Source: Pseudomonas sp. p1(2021b) (GTDB lineage: Bacteria > Pseudomonadota > Gammaproteobacteria > Pseudomonadales > Pseudomonadaceae). From it: a stretch of DNA of 64,000 bases. The notes below the pieces were generated by a model that worked only from the letters and a program-made list of their open reading frames with translations, was not told where the DNA came from and ran no database searches. This document shows positions 52,064-61,909 of this stretch, in pieces. The first letter of the stretch is position 1. Each line of letters begins with the position of its first letter. The DNA lies in the NCBI RefSeq assembly GCF_020151015.1, contig NZ_CP083746.1, positions 755,001 to 819,000 of the forward strand. The letters are read 5' to 3'. Position numbers and translations under genes: made by a program.

Positions 52064-52924
52064 ATGAAAAAGTTCTTCAGCCTGATCGCCACCTTGCTGG
52101 TGCTGGCGGGCGCCGTGGTGATCGGCCGGCAGTTGTGGCTGCATTACATGACCACGCCCTGGACCCGCGACGGTCGGGTGCGCGCTGACATCATCAACGT
52201 CGCCGCCGATGTGCCGGGCTATGTGGTGGACGTGCCGGTACGGGACAACCAGCGGGTGAAGAAAGGTGACCTGCTGATCCAGATCGACCCCGAGCATTAC
52301 CAGCTGGCGGTGAACCAGGCCAAGGCCCTGGTCGCCTCGCGCAAGGCCACCTGGGAAATGCGCAAGGTCAACGCCAAGCGCCGCGCCGACCTGGACAACC
52401 TGGTGATCTCCAAGGAAAACCGCGACGACGCCAGCAACATCGCCAGCGCCGCCCTGGCCGACTACCAGCAGGCCCAGGCCCAGCTGGCTGCCGCCGAGCT
52501 GAACCTCGAGCGCACGCGGATCATCGCCACGGTCGATGGCTACGTCACCAACCTGAACGTTCACAAAGGGGACTACGCCCGCACCGGCGAGGCGGTGATG
52601 GCGGTGGTCGACGAGCACTCGTTCTGGGTGTACGGCTTCTTCGAGGAGACCAAGCTGCCCCATGTGAAGGTGGGCGACCAGGCCGAACTGCAGATGATGA
52701 GCGGCGAGCGCATCAAGGGCCATGTGGAGAGTATCGCCCGGGGCATCTACGACCGCGACAACCCGCAGAGCCGCGAGCTGATCGCCGATGTGAACCCGAC
52801 CTTCAACTGGGTGCGCTTGGCCCAGCGGGTGCCGGTGCGGATTCACATCGACGAAGTGCCCGACGGCTTCCTGCTGGCTGCGGGCACGACCTGCACGGTA
52901 GTGGTCAAGCCGAGCGAGGGCTAA
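52064..52924 (+). CDS. membrane-fusion protein (AaeA-like)
   Basis: 286-aa HlyD-family periplasmic adaptor with one N-terminal anchor helix. Lipoyl halves ADVPGYVVDVPVRDNQRVKK and ATVDGYVTNLNVHKGDYART flank a short helical hairpin; the beta-barrel part is SFWVYGFFEETKLPHVKVGD. Links the FUSC pump to the outer-membrane channel. Confidence 0.92.
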   Translation: MKKFFSLIATLLVLAGAVVIGRQLWLHYMTTPWTRDGRVRADIINVAADVPGYVVDVPVRDNQRVKKGDLLIQIDPEHYQLAVNQAKALVASRKATWEMRKVNAKRRADLDNLVISKENRDDASNIASAALADYQQAQAQLAAAELNLERTRIIATVDGYVTNLNVHKGDYARTGEAVMAVVDEHSFWVYGFFEETKLPHVKVGDQAELQMMSGERIKGHVESIARGIYDRDNPQSRELIADVNPTFNWVRLAQRVPVRIHIDEVPDGFLLAAGTTCTVVVKPSEG

Positions 52925-52946
52925 GCGCAGCGCTCTAAAGGGGAGC

Positions 52947-53393
52947 CTAGGCCACCCCCACCAACACCGGCACTTGCACCCGATCGATCACCTTCGTGCT
53001 GACCGAAGGGTCCAGCAACCGTCCCAGCCGGGACAGGTGCCGGTGCCCCATGACGATCAACTCGCACGCCAGCGCCTGGGCTTTTTCGACGATGGCATCG
53101 ACCGGCTCCGCGGCGACCACGCTGCCATGGCAATCGAAGCCTGCCTCGCGCAAGGTGCGCACGGCACCGGCCACGGCCTGCTCGGCCAGGCGCTGCTCCT
53201 CGCAGGCGGCGGGGTATTCCTCTTGTTCCTGCTCGGTGTAGGTCGCCGGGCGCTCGTGCACGGCGAAGGTCGTGTCGATGGCCAGCAGCACATGCAGTTC
53301 ATGCTCGCCGGGGCGGCAGTAGCGATGGGCGAGGTCGAGCAGGGTGTGGCTGGCGGGGGAGGCGTCGATGGCGATCAGGACCGGGCGGGGCAT
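52947..53393 (-). CDS. universal stress protein UspA family
   Basis: 148-aa cytoplasmic UspA protein: VLIAIDASPASHTLLDLAHR start and CELIVMGHRHLSRLGRLLDP, VIDRVQVPVLV end. The ATP-binding glycine motif is altered (GHRHLSRL), so nucleotide binding is uncertain. Convergent with the efflux operon; a lone REP lies upstream. Confidence 0.88.
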   Translation of the reverse strand: MPRPVLIAIDASPASHTLLDLAHRYCRPGEHELHVLLAIDTTFAVHERPATYTEQEQEEYPAACEEQRLAEQAVAGAVRTLREAGFDCHGSVVAAEPVDAIVEKAQALACELIVMGHRHLSRLGRLLDPSVSTKVIDRVQVPVLVGVA

Positions 53394-53460
53394 GGGGGTT
53401 CCTTGGCTGTCAGTCGAGACCCCATCGCGGGACAACGCGGCCCTCGAGCTCGGTGCACAA

Positions 53461-53490
53461 CCTGTGGGAGCGGGCTTGTCCGGCGATGGG
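53461..53490. repeat. single REP element
   Basis: One REP copy upstream of the UspA gene, without a partner. Confidence 0.7.
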
Positions 53491-53626
53491 GCAATGCAGG
53501 TATATCGGTATTCTTGGCCGAATCGTGCAGGGAATAAATGGCCTGTTACGCACGGCGTCGTTGCGCCAGACGCAATCCACCAACCTGCTAACATCGCATT
53601 TCCTACAGCTGTCACGGAAAACGGCC

Positions 53627-54535
53627 ATGCAACTGCCAGACATGAACCTGCTCGTCGCCCTCGATGCGCTGCTCGACGAGGGCAGCGTGGTCGGTGCGGC
53701 CCGGCGCATGAACCTGAGCCCGGCGGCGATGAGCCGTACCCTGGGCCGGATCCGCGATGCCCTGGGCGACCCGATCCTGGTCCGTGCCGGCCGCGGCCTG
53801 GTACCGACGCCCCGGGCACTGGCCCTGCGCGAGCAGGTCTCGGCCCTGGTGGAGCAGGCCGGGCAGGTGTTTCGCAGTGGCGACGATGTGGACCTGCCGA
53901 ACCTGGAACGGGCCTTCAATATCCGCACCAACGACCTGTTCATCGCCCTCTACGGCGCGCAGTTGCTGCGCATGATGCACGAGCAGGCGCCGCGTACCGT
54001 GCTCAGGTTCGTCCCGGAGAGCCCAGGCGGGGATGACGACAGCGTACTGCGGGATGGGCGCACCGACCTGATCATCAGCTCGACCATCGACCTGGGGCCG
54101 GAGATCAAGGTGCAGAGCTTGTTCCAGACCGTCTATATCGGCCTGGCCCGGCGCGACCACCCGATCTTCGACGCCGAAATCACCCCGGAACGCTTCGCCG
54201 CCTACCCGCAGATCAGCGTCTCGCGACGTGGCCGGGCCAACGGGCCGATCGATATGGAGCTTGCCAACCACAAGGTGCAGCGGCGCGTGGCGTTGATCAC
54301 CCCGAGCTTTCACTCGGCGATGTTCTCGCTGCCCGATTCGGACCTGCTCCTGCCGATGCCGGCCAACATTCTCAACAGCGTGAACAAGCTGGGGTTGCCG
54401 CTGCGCTCGTTCCAGATCCCGTTGCCGTTGGAGCAGGTGACCGTCATGCAGGCATGGCACCCGCGCTTTCAGAACGACCCGGCGCATCGTTGGTTGCGCC
54501 AGACGTTGAAGGCCTGTTGCAGCGTCGATCCGTGA
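53627..54535 (+). CDS. LysR-family regulator of the EmrAB-like operon
   Basis: 302-aa LysR protein of the NodD/LinR-like subgroup: MQLPDMNLLVALDALLDEGS, AARRMNLSPAAMSRTLGRIR, VRAGRGLVPTPRA. ATG 53627. It precedes, in the same direction, the efflux genes at 54.8-58.8 kb but a REP pair separates them; control of those genes is likely but not shown. Confidence 0.87.
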   Translation: MQLPDMNLLVALDALLDEGSVVGAARRMNLSPAAMSRTLGRIRDALGDPILVRAGRGLVPTPRALALREQVSALVEQAGQVFRSGDDVDLPNLERAFNIRTNDLFIALYGAQLLRMMHEQAPRTVLRFVPESPGGDDDSVLRDGRTDLIISSTIDLGPEIKVQSLFQTVYIGLARRDHPIFDAEITPERFAAYPQISVSRRGRANGPIDMELANHKVQRRVALITPSFHSAMFSLPDSDLLLPMPANILNSVNKLGLPLRSFQIPLPLEQVTVMQAWHPRFQNDPAHRWLRQTLKACCSVDP

Positions 54536-54549
54536 AGAGGGGCGCTGTG

Positions 54550-54640
54550 CGCCCATCGCGGGACAAGCCCGCTCCTACAGGTTCTCTACGGCTTTCTAAA
54601 ACGGCGCGGTACCTGTGGGCGGGCTTGTCCCGCGATGGGG
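54550..54640. repeat. REP pair
   Basis: Inverted REPs at 54550-54580 and 54611-54640 between the LysR gene and the efflux operon. Confidence 0.8.
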
Positions 54641-54765
54641 GCGGTAAGCGCTTGGCATGGATTGCGCCTGACGCAACTTAAAACTGCCAATAAGTCAGTT
54701 TTCGTCAGCATTCGACCTTTTTAGACTTCTCCTCTGCCTTAAATTGTTGCTGGAGATGTCTGTCC

Positions 54766-56304
54766 ATGAGTTCCCTGTCCGCGCCTTCCGCCGTGCTCGC
54801 CGCCCCAGCGCCGGCCGCCCCGGCGCAAACGGCGTTCGGCCTGCGGGTGGTGGTCGGGCTGTTCGGCGTGCTGCTGGCGGTGCTCTGTGCCGGCCTCAAC
54901 GAGGCGGTGACGAAGATTTCCCTGGCCGATATCCGTGGCGCCATGGGCATCGGTGCCGACGAGGGCGCCTGGCTGCTGGCGGTGTACTCAGCGGCCTCGG
55001 TGTCGGCCATGGCCTTCGCCCCATGGATGGCGGGCACCTTTTCCCTGCGTCGCTTCACGATGTGCACCATCGGCGTGTTCGCCGTGCTTGGCCTGGTACA
55101 ACCGTTCGCTCCCAACCTGCACAGCCTGATGCTGCTGCGTGTCGTCCAAGGCCTGGCCTCTGGTGCCCTGCCGCCGATGCTGATGACCGTGGCGCTGCGT
55201 TTTCTGCCGCCGGGCATCAAAGTCTACGGCCTGGCCTGCTACGCCCTGACCGCCACCTTCGGCCCCAACCTGGGCACGCCCTTGGCGGGCCTGTGGACCG
55301 AGTACGTCGGTTGGCAGTGGGCCTTCTGGCAGATCATCCTGCCGTCGGGCCTGGCCATGTTCTGCGTCGGCTGGGGCCTTCCCCAGGACCCTCTGCGCCT
55401 GGAGCGCTTCAAGCAGTTCGACTGGCGTGGCGTGGTGCTGGGCCTGCCGGCCATCAGTTGCATCGTCCTGGGCCTGTCGCTGGGTGACCGCTGGGGCTGG
55501 TTCGACTCGCCACTGATCTGCTGGCTGCTGGGCGGTGGCCTGCTGTTGCTGGTGCTGTTCATGTACAACGAATGGTCCGAACCGCTGCCGTTCTTCCAGC
55601 TGCGCCTGTTGTCGCGCCGCAACCTGAGCTTTGCCTTGGTCACGTTGGCCGGCGTGTTGATCGTGCTGTCGGGCGTAGGCAGCCTCCCTTCGGCGTACCT
55701 GGCGCAGATCCAGGGTTACCGCCCGGCGCAGACCAGCCCATTGATGCTGCTGGTGGCCATGCCGCAGTTGATCGCCCTGCCGCTGGCGGCCGCGCTGTGC
55801 AACATCCGCGCGGTGGACTGCCGCTGGGTACTGGCCGTGGGCCTGGGCATGCTGGCGCTGAGCTGCGTGGGCAGCAGCCTTTTGACCTCGCAGTGGATCC
55901 GGAGCGACTTCTATCCGTTCTACCTCTTGCAGGTGTTCGGCCAGCCGATGGCCGTGCTGCCGCTGCTGATGCTGTCCACCAACGGCATGACTCCGCAGGA
56001 AGGTCCGTTCGCCTCGAGCTGGTTCAACACCGTCAAGGGCCTGGCCTCGGTGGTCGCAGCCGGCCTGCTGGACGCCCTGGGCACCCTGCGCCGGCATTTC
56101 CATTCCAACCACCTGGTGGACAGCCTGGGCAACGCCCCGCTGGTCGACGACAACGCTGCCGGCCTGGCCAAACGCATCCATGAACAAGCCCTGGTGCTGA
56201 CCTCGGCCGACCTGTACCTGGTCCTGGCCGGCATCGCCGTGGCCCTGATCTGCCTGATTCCTTTCGTGCCTACCCGGGTCTATCCACCGCGTGCGGTGGC
56301 CTGA
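54766..56304 (+). CDS. DHA2-family multidrug transporter (EmrB-like)
   Basis: 512-aa MFS drug:proton antiporter with 14 predicted helices. Motifs: AVYSAASVSAMAFAPWMAGT (motif D/A region), RVVQGLASGALPPMLMTVAL (motif B, conserved Arg) and FGPNLGTPLAGLWTEYVGWQ (motif C). N-terminal 25 residues are Ala/Pro-rich. First gene of a tripartite efflux operon with an EmrA-like adaptor and an OprM-like channel. Confidence 0.92.
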   Translation: MSSLSAPSAVLAAPAPAAPAQTAFGLRVVVGLFGVLLAVLCAGLNEAVTKISLADIRGAMGIGADEGAWLLAVYSAASVSAMAFAPWMAGTFSLRRFTMCTIGVFAVLGLVQPFAPNLHSLMLLRVVQGLASGALPPMLMTVALRFLPPGIKVYGLACYALTATFGPNLGTPLAGLWTEYVGWQWAFWQIILPSGLAMFCVGWGLPQDPLRLERFKQFDWRGVVLGLPAISCIVLGLSLGDRWGWFDSPLICWLLGGGLLLLVLFMYNEWSEPLPFFQLRLLSRRNLSFALVTLAGVLIVLSGVGSLPSAYLAQIQGYRPAQTSPLMLLVAMPQLIALPLAAALCNIRAVDCRWVLAVGLGMLALSCVGSSLLTSQWIRSDFYPFYLLQVFGQPMAVLPLLMLSTNGMTPQEGPFASSWFNTVKGLASVVAAGLLDALGTLRRHFHSNHLVDSLGNAPLVDDNAAGLAKRIHEQALVLTSADLYLVLAGIAVALICLIPFVPTRVYPPRAVA

Positions 56305-56311
56305 GCCCTGG

Positions 56312-57394
56312 ATGAAATTCGAGACTGTTGAAATGACGAACAACCGCAAGACCCTCGTGATCGGCTCGGCACTGGCCGTGGCCGTGCTCGCTGCTCTGGT
56401 GATGCCCTGGATGCTGGGCAGCGACCACGAGCAGCGCACCAACGACGCCTACGTGACCGCCGACTACACCGTGGTCGCGCCCAAGGTCGCCGGTTTCATC
56501 AAGCAAGTGCTGGTCGAGGACAACCAGCAGGTCAAGGCCGGGCAGTTGCTGGCGACCATCGATGCCCGTGACTACCAGGCCGCCCTGGATGCCGCCCAGG
56601 CCCAACTGCTGGTGGCCAAGGCGCAGAGTGCCGATGCTCGCGCCACCCTGGAGCGTCAGGGCTCGCTGATCGCCCAGGCCGAGGCTGCGGTGAAGGCGGC
56701 GCAGGCCGAGATGGCCTTCGCCGAACATGAGGTCAAGCGCTACAGCCGCCTGGCCGAGCAGGGCGCCGGCACCGTGCAGAACGCCCAGCAGGCACGTAGC
56801 CGGGTCGACCAGGCCCGTGCACGCCTGGCCGACGCCCAGGCGGCGCTGGTGGCCACGCGCAAGCAGGTGGATATCCTCAGCGCCCAGGTGGCCAGCGCCG
56901 ACGGCCAGCTCAAGCGTGCCGAGGCAGGGCTGGAGAAAGCCCAGCTGGACCTTTCCTACACCCAGATCACCGCCCCGGTGGACGGCATGGTCGGCGAGCG
57001 CGCCCTACGCGTGGGTGCCTACGTCAACCCGGGTGCGCGCCTGCTGTCGGTGGTGCCGCTGCAACAGGCCTATGTGGTCGGCAACTTCCAGGAAACCCAG
57101 CTGACCCACGTGCAACCCGGCCAGCCGGTGAGCATCAGTGTCGATACCTTCTCCGGCGAAACACTGCATGGTCATGTCCAGAGCATTGCCCCAGCCACCG
57201 GCGTGACCTTCGCCGCGGTGAAGCCGGACAACGCCACCGGCAACTTCACCAAGGTGGTCCAGCGCATCCCGGTGAAGATCGTCTTCGATGACGGCCAGCC
57301 GCTGCTCGAACGCCTGCGGGTGGGCATGTCGGTGGTCGCGACCATCGACACCCACGGCGACACGCTCGAAGGCAAAGAGGTGAGCGCGCGATGA
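56312..57394 (+). CDS. EmrA-like membrane-fusion protein
   Basis: 360-aa HlyD/EmrA adaptor: anchor helix at about 14-35, then lipoyl part YTVVAPKVAGFIKQVLVEDN, a long helical hairpin (about 85-205, AQAEAAVKAAQAEMAFAEHE) and VDGMVGERALRVGAYVNPGA. ATG 56312 is used; ATG 56333 is equally possible. Stop overlaps the channel gene start (ATGA). Confidence 0.92.
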   Translation: MKFETVEMTNNRKTLVIGSALAVAVLAALVMPWMLGSDHEQRTNDAYVTADYTVVAPKVAGFIKQVLVEDNQQVKAGQLLATIDARDYQAALDAAQAQLLVAKAQSADARATLERQGSLIAQAEAAVKAAQAEMAFAEHEVKRYSRLAEQGAGTVQNAQQARSRVDQARARLADAQAALVATRKQVDILSAQVASADGQLKRAEAGLEKAQLDLSYTQITAPVDGMVGERALRVGAYVNPGARLLSVVPLQQAYVVGNFQETQLTHVQPGQPVSISVDTFSGETLHGHVQSIAPATGVTFAAVKPDNATGNFTKVVQRIPVKIVFDDGQPLLERLRVGMSVVATIDTHGDTLEGKEVSAR

Positions 57395-58830
57395 AGCCTG
57401 CATTCCGCTTGAGCCCCTTGTTGCTGGCGGTGCTGTTGGCCGGCTGCACCCTGGGCCCGGACTTCCAGCGCCCCGCCAGCCAGGCGCCACAGGTATGGTC
57501 TCCGGTACAGGGCGAGGCCGCCGCCAGCCAGCCCACTGCCGACCCTCTGGAGCTGCGCTGGTGGGACAGCTTCCACGATGCCGCGCTGAGCGCGCTGATC
57601 CAGCGCGTAGCCGAGCGCAATCTCGACCTGCAGATGGCCAGCGCGCGCCTGCTGCAGAGCCGCGCCTTGCGCAGTTCCGTGGCCGCCGACGAGGTGCCCT
57701 CGGTGGACATGAATGCTGGCTACAGCCGTGCGCGCAATAGTGCCGAAGGCCTGAACGACCCGTCCGGCAAGGCGGGCAAGTCGGCCTTCAATCTGTGGCA
57801 GGGCGACCTGGTGGCAGGCTGGGAGCTGGACCTCTGGGGACGGGTGCGCCGGCAGGTGGAGGCCGCCGATGCCACGGTGGAAGTGGCGGAGAACGATCGT
57901 CGTGGCGTGCTGCTGGCGTTGCTGGCCGAAACGGCTGGTGACTATATCCAGCTGCGTGCGGTGCAACACACCTTGCAGATCACCCACGACAACCTCAAGG
58001 TCGCCCGGCATAGCCTCGAGCTTTCCCAGGACCGACAGGCCGAAGGCGTCGCCACGCGTCTGGACGTGGCACAGGCCAGCGCCCAAGTGGCGTCGATCGA
58101 GGCCCGCCTGCCCACGCTCGAAGCCCGGCGCGACGACCTGATCAACGCCCTGAGCCTGCTCGCTGCCGAGCCGCCGCGCAGCCTGCAAGGCCAGTTGCTG
58201 GCCGCTGGCGAGCTGCCCGCGCCGCGCCAGTCGTTCGCCATAGGCTTGCCTTCGGAGCTGGCCGAGCGTCGCCCGGACATCCGCCAGGCCGAGGCGCGCC
58301 TGCATGCGGCCACCGCCAGCATCGGCGTGGCCAAGGCCGATTTCTACCCCAGCATCCGGTTGTCGGGCAGTGTCGGCTTCCAGGCCATGCAGCTGTCCGA
58401 TTTCGGCGCCTGGGATGCGCGGCGTTTCGCCTTCGGGCCGCAGCTGTCGTTACCGATCTTCGAAGGTGGGCGCTTGAAGGGCACGCTCGAACTGCGCGAG
58501 GCCCAGCAACAGGAGGCGGCGTTGAACTACCGCAAGGTGGTGCTGGGGGCGTGGCACGAGATCGACGATGTGCTGCGCTTGTACAACGCCAGCCAGTTGC
58601 GTCGCGACCATTTGGCCGAGGCGGTGAAGCAGAACCGCATCGCCCTGGAGACCGCGCAGCGCCAGTACGTGGAAGGGGCAGTGGATTTCCTCAACGTATT
58701 GAGCGTGCAGGGGGCGTTGCTGGCCAGCGAAGAACAGTGGATCGACAGTTCGGCGGCCGTGTCCCAGGCATTGGTGGGGCTGTACAAGGCGTTGGGCGGT
58801 GGGTGGCAGGCGTTCGACGAGCCGGTGTAG
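57391..58830 (+). CDS. outer-membrane efflux lipoprotein (OprM/NodT family)
   Basis: 479-aa channel lipoprotein: signal peptide with lipobox LLAGC (Cys20) then TLGPDFQRPA typical of OprM-like proteins. Helical repeats RLDVAQASAQVASIEARLPT and ERRPDIRQAEARLHAATASI; LPIFEGGRLKGTLELREAQQ near the end. Third component of the EmrAB-type efflux system. Confidence 0.92.
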   Translation: MKPAFRLSPLLLAVLLAGCTLGPDFQRPASQAPQVWSPVQGEAAASQPTADPLELRWWDSFHDAALSALIQRVAERNLDLQMASARLLQSRALRSSVAADEVPSVDMNAGYSRARNSAEGLNDPSGKAGKSAFNLWQGDLVAGWELDLWGRVRRQVEAADATVEVAENDRRGVLLALLAETAGDYIQLRAVQHTLQITHDNLKVARHSLELSQDRQAEGVATRLDVAQASAQVASIEARLPTLEARRDDLINALSLLAAEPPRSLQGQLLAAGELPAPRQSFAIGLPSELAERRPDIRQAEARLHAATASIGVAKADFYPSIRLSGSVGFQAMQLSDFGAWDARRFAFGPQLSLPIFEGGRLKGTLELREAQQQEAALNYRKVVLGAWHEIDDVLRLYNASQLRRDHLAEAVKQNRIALETAQRQYVEGAVDFLNVLSVQGALLASEEQWIDSSAAVSQALVGLYKALGGGWQAFDEPV

Positions 58831-58847
58831 GGGGCCGCTGCGCGGCC

Positions 58848-58875
58848 CTATCGCGGGACAAGCCCGCTCCTACAG
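58848..58875. repeat. REP element
   Basis: One REP copy directly after the efflux operon, followed by a GGGGCGC/GCGCCCC hairpin at about 58899-58917 that can act as a terminator between convergent genes. Confidence 0.7.
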
Positions 58876-58924
58876 GTTCGCGTGGGAGCTGCCGCGAAAG
58901 GGGCGCAAAGCGCCCCTGAAAATA

Positions 58925-59749
58925 TCACAGAGGGCGCAGCAATCCGAACCGCTTGCGCAACACCTTGTCCAGCAACCGCCGCGGCACCAGCCGGGCCAGC
59001 AGCGGCAGCGCCGTGCTGCCATTGCCCAGGCGCACCAGCGCGGGCGTCGGCGTCTTGCCGGTCGCCGCCAGCACCCCTTGGGCGAACACCGCAGCGGGTG
59101 TCGGCCTGTCCTGCGAAGCCCGCGCCCGAGCCTGGACATGTTCGCGCAACGGCCACCACGGGGAATCCGCGGCCAGCACTTCATCCGCCTGGCGCTGGGC
59201 ATTGCTGGCGAATTGCGACGCGATGGCGCCTGGCTGCACCTCCATCACTCGGATGCCGAACGGCGCCAGCTCCAGGCGCAGGGCATCGCTGAGCGCGTTC
59301 ACGGCTGCCTTGGAGGCGCAATAGGCACCGGCGAACGGAGTGACCAGCACGCCCGAAACGCTCCCGATGTTCACCACCAGGCCCCGGGCGCGGCGTAACA
59401 GCGGGAACAGCGCGCCGGTCACGCCGACCACGGCGAAGACGTTGGTTTCGAACTGCTGGCGCATGGCTTCGACACCACCGTCGAGCAAAGGGCCCATGGC
59501 GCCATAGCCGGCATTGTTGACCAGGATATCCAGGCTGCCGTGGCGATCTTCCAGCTCCTCAGCCAGGCGTGCCAGGGCCTCGGCGTCGTTCACGTCCAGC
59601 TGCCGGGCCGCGAAGCCGGCGGCGGCCAGTTGTTCGACATCTTCGGGTTTGCGGGCGGTGGCCCAGACTTCGTGGCCGGCGTCGCGGAAGGCTTCGGCCA
59701 GTGCGCGGCCGATGCCGCTGGAACAACCGGTGATCAGAACGGTGGGCAT
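58925..59749 (-). CDS. short-chain dehydrogenase/reductase
   Basis: 274-aa classical SDR: cofactor loop LITGCSSGIGRALAEAF, LVNNAGYGAMGP, catalytic Ser in IGSVSGVLVTPF and Tyr-X3-Lys in AYCASKAAV. PGAIASQFASNA follows. Similar to retinol-dehydrogenase-like oxidoreductases; substrate unknown. Confidence 0.9.
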   Translation of the reverse strand: MPTVLITGCSSGIGRALAEAFRDAGHEVWATARKPEDVEQLAAAGFAARQLDVNDAEALARLAEELEDRHGSLDILVNNAGYGAMGPLLDGGVEAMRQQFETNVFAVVGVTGALFPLLRRARGLVVNIGSVSGVLVTPFAGAYCASKAAVNALSDALRLELAPFGIRVMEVQPGAIASQFASNAQRQADEVLAADSPWWPLREHVQARARASQDRPTPAAVFAQGVLAATGKTPTPALVRLGNGSTALPLLARLVPRRLLDKVLRKRFGLLRPL

Positions 59750-59778
59750 GGGGAAGGCCTGTCATCAATGGCGGCGGA

Positions 59779-60243
59779 TCAATTGGCGAACGTACCTTGC
59801 AGATGCTCGGCCCGGAACTCCAGCGTCTGCGGGCGATACCCGGAGCGCAGCGGTGGCAGGGGCAGGCAGTCGGTCCAGGTGGCACCGGGCTGCAGCTCGC
59901 CAGGGCCACGATAACGTGGGGCGTTGTAGGTATTCTCGGCCAGGTTGACGGTATCGCCTGGGGTATAGGCGGCGACGCGCCAGCGTAGTTCGGTCAGGGG
60001 AACATCGTTGCCGTTCTTCATGCGCACCTGCAAGGCTCGGTCGGCGGGGCACTGGTCGGGGGCGTAGGTCAGGCGCAGGTCCAGGCGAGCCAGTTGCGAG
60101 GCTTCGCGGGTGTCTTGCCAGACCACCCACAGCGCCACCAGCCCCAGACCGAGCACGGCAGCCAGGGAAATTGGCAGGGCCTTGGCCGGGTAGCGCAGCA
60201 GCAATACCAGCCAGGTGAGGATGAGCAGGGCGCCGATGAGCAT
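59779..60243 (-). CDS. membrane-anchored hypothetical protein
   Basis: 154-aa protein with two N-terminal membrane helices (LIGALLILTWLVLLLRYPAK and ISLAAVLGLGLVALWVVWQD) and a periplasmic beta domain (LQVRMKNGNDVPLTELRWRV, RYRGPGELQPGATWTDCLPL) containing a possible disulfide. Common hypothetical protein in Pseudomonas; function unknown. Lies 29 bases from the SDR gene in the same direction. Confidence 0.8.
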   Translation of the reverse strand: MLIGALLILTWLVLLLRYPAKALPISLAAVLGLGLVALWVVWQDTREASQLARLDLRLTYAPDQCPADRALQVRMKNGNDVPLTELRWRVAAYTPGDTVNLAENTYNAPRYRGPGELQPGATWTDCLPLPPLRSGYRPQTLEFRAEHLQGTFAN

Positions 60244-60325
60244 CGCGAGGTAGACCTTGTTGCAGCGGGTCAGGTCATCCTAGCTGGAAAACGGGGAGGG
60301 CTCAAAAGCGGGAGGGCTTTGCCCT

Positions 60326-60393
60326 CCTTTCGCGGCACAAGGCCGCTCCTACATCTTCCGCATTCCGTAGGAGCGGCCTTGTGCCGCGAAAGG
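60326..60393. repeat. REP pair
   Basis: Inverted REPs of the GCGGCACAAGGCCGC subtype at 60326-60352 and 60366-60393, downstream of algA, at the end of the alginate operon. Confidence 0.85.
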
Positions 60394-60420
60394 GCCGCAG
60401 TGCGGCCCCAGGGTCTTGCT

Positions 60421-61875
60421 TCACTGCGCGATGGTCTTCACCGAAACCCCGCGTTCCATGGGCGTGGAAGTACGCCCGTAGACATCTTCGAAGCGCTCGA
60501 TGTCGTCCTCGCCCAGGTAGCTGCCGGACTGCACTTCGATGATCTCCAGCGGGATCTTGCCTGGGTTGCGCAGGCGGTGGATCGACGCGATGGGGATGTA
60601 GGTCGACTGGTTCTCGGTGAGCAGGAACACGTTCTCGTCGCAGGTCACCTCGGCCGTACCCGATACCACGATCCAGTGCTCGGCGCGGTGGTGGTGCATC
60701 TGCAGCGACAGGCTCGCGCCCGGCTTGACGGTGATGTGCTTGACCTGGAAGCGGCCGCCCATGTCCACCGAGTCGTACGAGCCCCACGGGCGGTACACTT
60801 CCAGGTGATTCTGGGTTTCGCTGCGGCCCTGCTGGTCGAGGGTGTTGACCAGCTGCTTGACGCCTTGGACCTTGTCCTTGTGGGCGATCATCATGGCGTC
60901 CTTGGTCTCGACCACGACGATGTTCTCCAGGCCGATCACCGACACCAGCTTGCCATTGCCATGGATCATGCAGTTGCGGCTGTCCTGCACCACCACGTCG
61001 CCCTTGGTGACGTTGCCGTCGGCGTCCTTGTCGTGCACTTCCCACAGCGACGACCAGCAACCCACGTCGCTCCAGCCGGCCGACAGCGGCACCACGCAGG
61101 CACGCTGGGTCTTCTCCATCACCGCGTAGTCGATGGAATTGTCCGGGCAGCAGGCGAAAGTGGCGGCATCGATGCTCAGGGCGTCGCCGTCTTCCTCGCT
61201 GCGCTCCAGGGCCAGCAGGCAGGTGTCATAGATGTCCGGGTCATGCTTCTTCAGCTCTTCGAGGAAGCGGCTGGCGCGGAACAGGAACATGCCGCTGTTC
61301 CAGAAGTAGCCACCGGCACGGACGAACTCGTTGGCACGCTTCTCGTCGGGCTTCTCGACGAACTGCGCCACGCGCGCCACGCCTTCGGGCAGCAGCGCGT
61401 CCTGGCTGGAGCGGATGTAGCCATAGCCGGTCTCGGGCTTGGTCGCCGGCACGCCGAACAGCACCATCTCGCCGCGCTCGGCGGCCACGGTGGCCAGGGC
61501 CAGGGCCCGCTGCAGGGCCTTCTGGTCCTCGATCACATGGTCGGCCGGCAGTACCAGCATCAGCTCGTCACGGCCTTCGTTGACCAGCTTCATCGCGGTC
61601 ATGGCCACCGCCGGGGCGGTGTTGCGGCCGAAGGGTTCCATCAGCAGGCCCTGGGTCTGGAGGTTCAGGCCGGCCAACTGCTCCTGGACGATGAACTTGT
61701 GGTCCTTGTTGCAGACCACGATGGGTGCATCCATGCCTTCGAACACCAGGCGCTGGAGGGTCTGCTGGAACAGGGTGTGTTCACCGGTCAGGGCCAGGAA
61801 CTGCTTGGGGAACTGCTTGCGCGACAGAGGCCACAGACGCGAACCGCTACCACCAGAAAGAATTACCGGAATCAT
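60421..61875 (-). CDS. algA: AlgA: mannose-6-P isomerase / GDP-mannose pyrophosphorylase
   Basis: 484-aa bifunctional cytoplasmic enzyme making GDP-mannose for alginate. N-terminal nucleotidyltransferase: VILSGGSGSRLWPLSRKQFP and LPADHVIED; C-terminal isomerase cupin: QMHHHRAEHWIVVSGTAEVT (zinc His residues) and YIPIASIHRLRNPG. ATG 61875. Last gene of the alginate operon, 34 bases after algF. Confidence 0.96.
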   Translation of the reverse strand: MIPVILSGGSGSRLWPLSRKQFPKQFLALTGEHTLFQQTLQRLVFEGMDAPIVVCNKDHKFIVQEQLAGLNLQTQGLLMEPFGRNTAPAVAMTAMKLVNEGRDELMLVLPADHVIEDQKALQRALALATVAAERGEMVLFGVPATKPETGYGYIRSSQDALLPEGVARVAQFVEKPDEKRANEFVRAGGYFWNSGMFLFRASRFLEELKKHDPDIYDTCLLALERSEEDGDALSIDAATFACCPDNSIDYAVMEKTQRACVVPLSAGWSDVGCWSSLWEVHDKDADGNVTKGDVVVQDSRNCMIHGNGKLVSVIGLENIVVVETKDAMMIAHKDKVQGVKQLVNTLDQQGRSETQNHLEVYRPWGSYDSVDMGGRFQVKHITVKPGASLSLQMHHHRAEHWIVVSGTAEVTCDENVFLLTENQSTYIPIASIHRLRNPGKIPLEIIEVQSGSYLGEDDIERFEDVYGRTSTPMERGVSVKTIAQ

Positions 61876-61909
61876 GATGTTTTCTCCAAAAGGTCGATAG
61901 GGGCTTGGA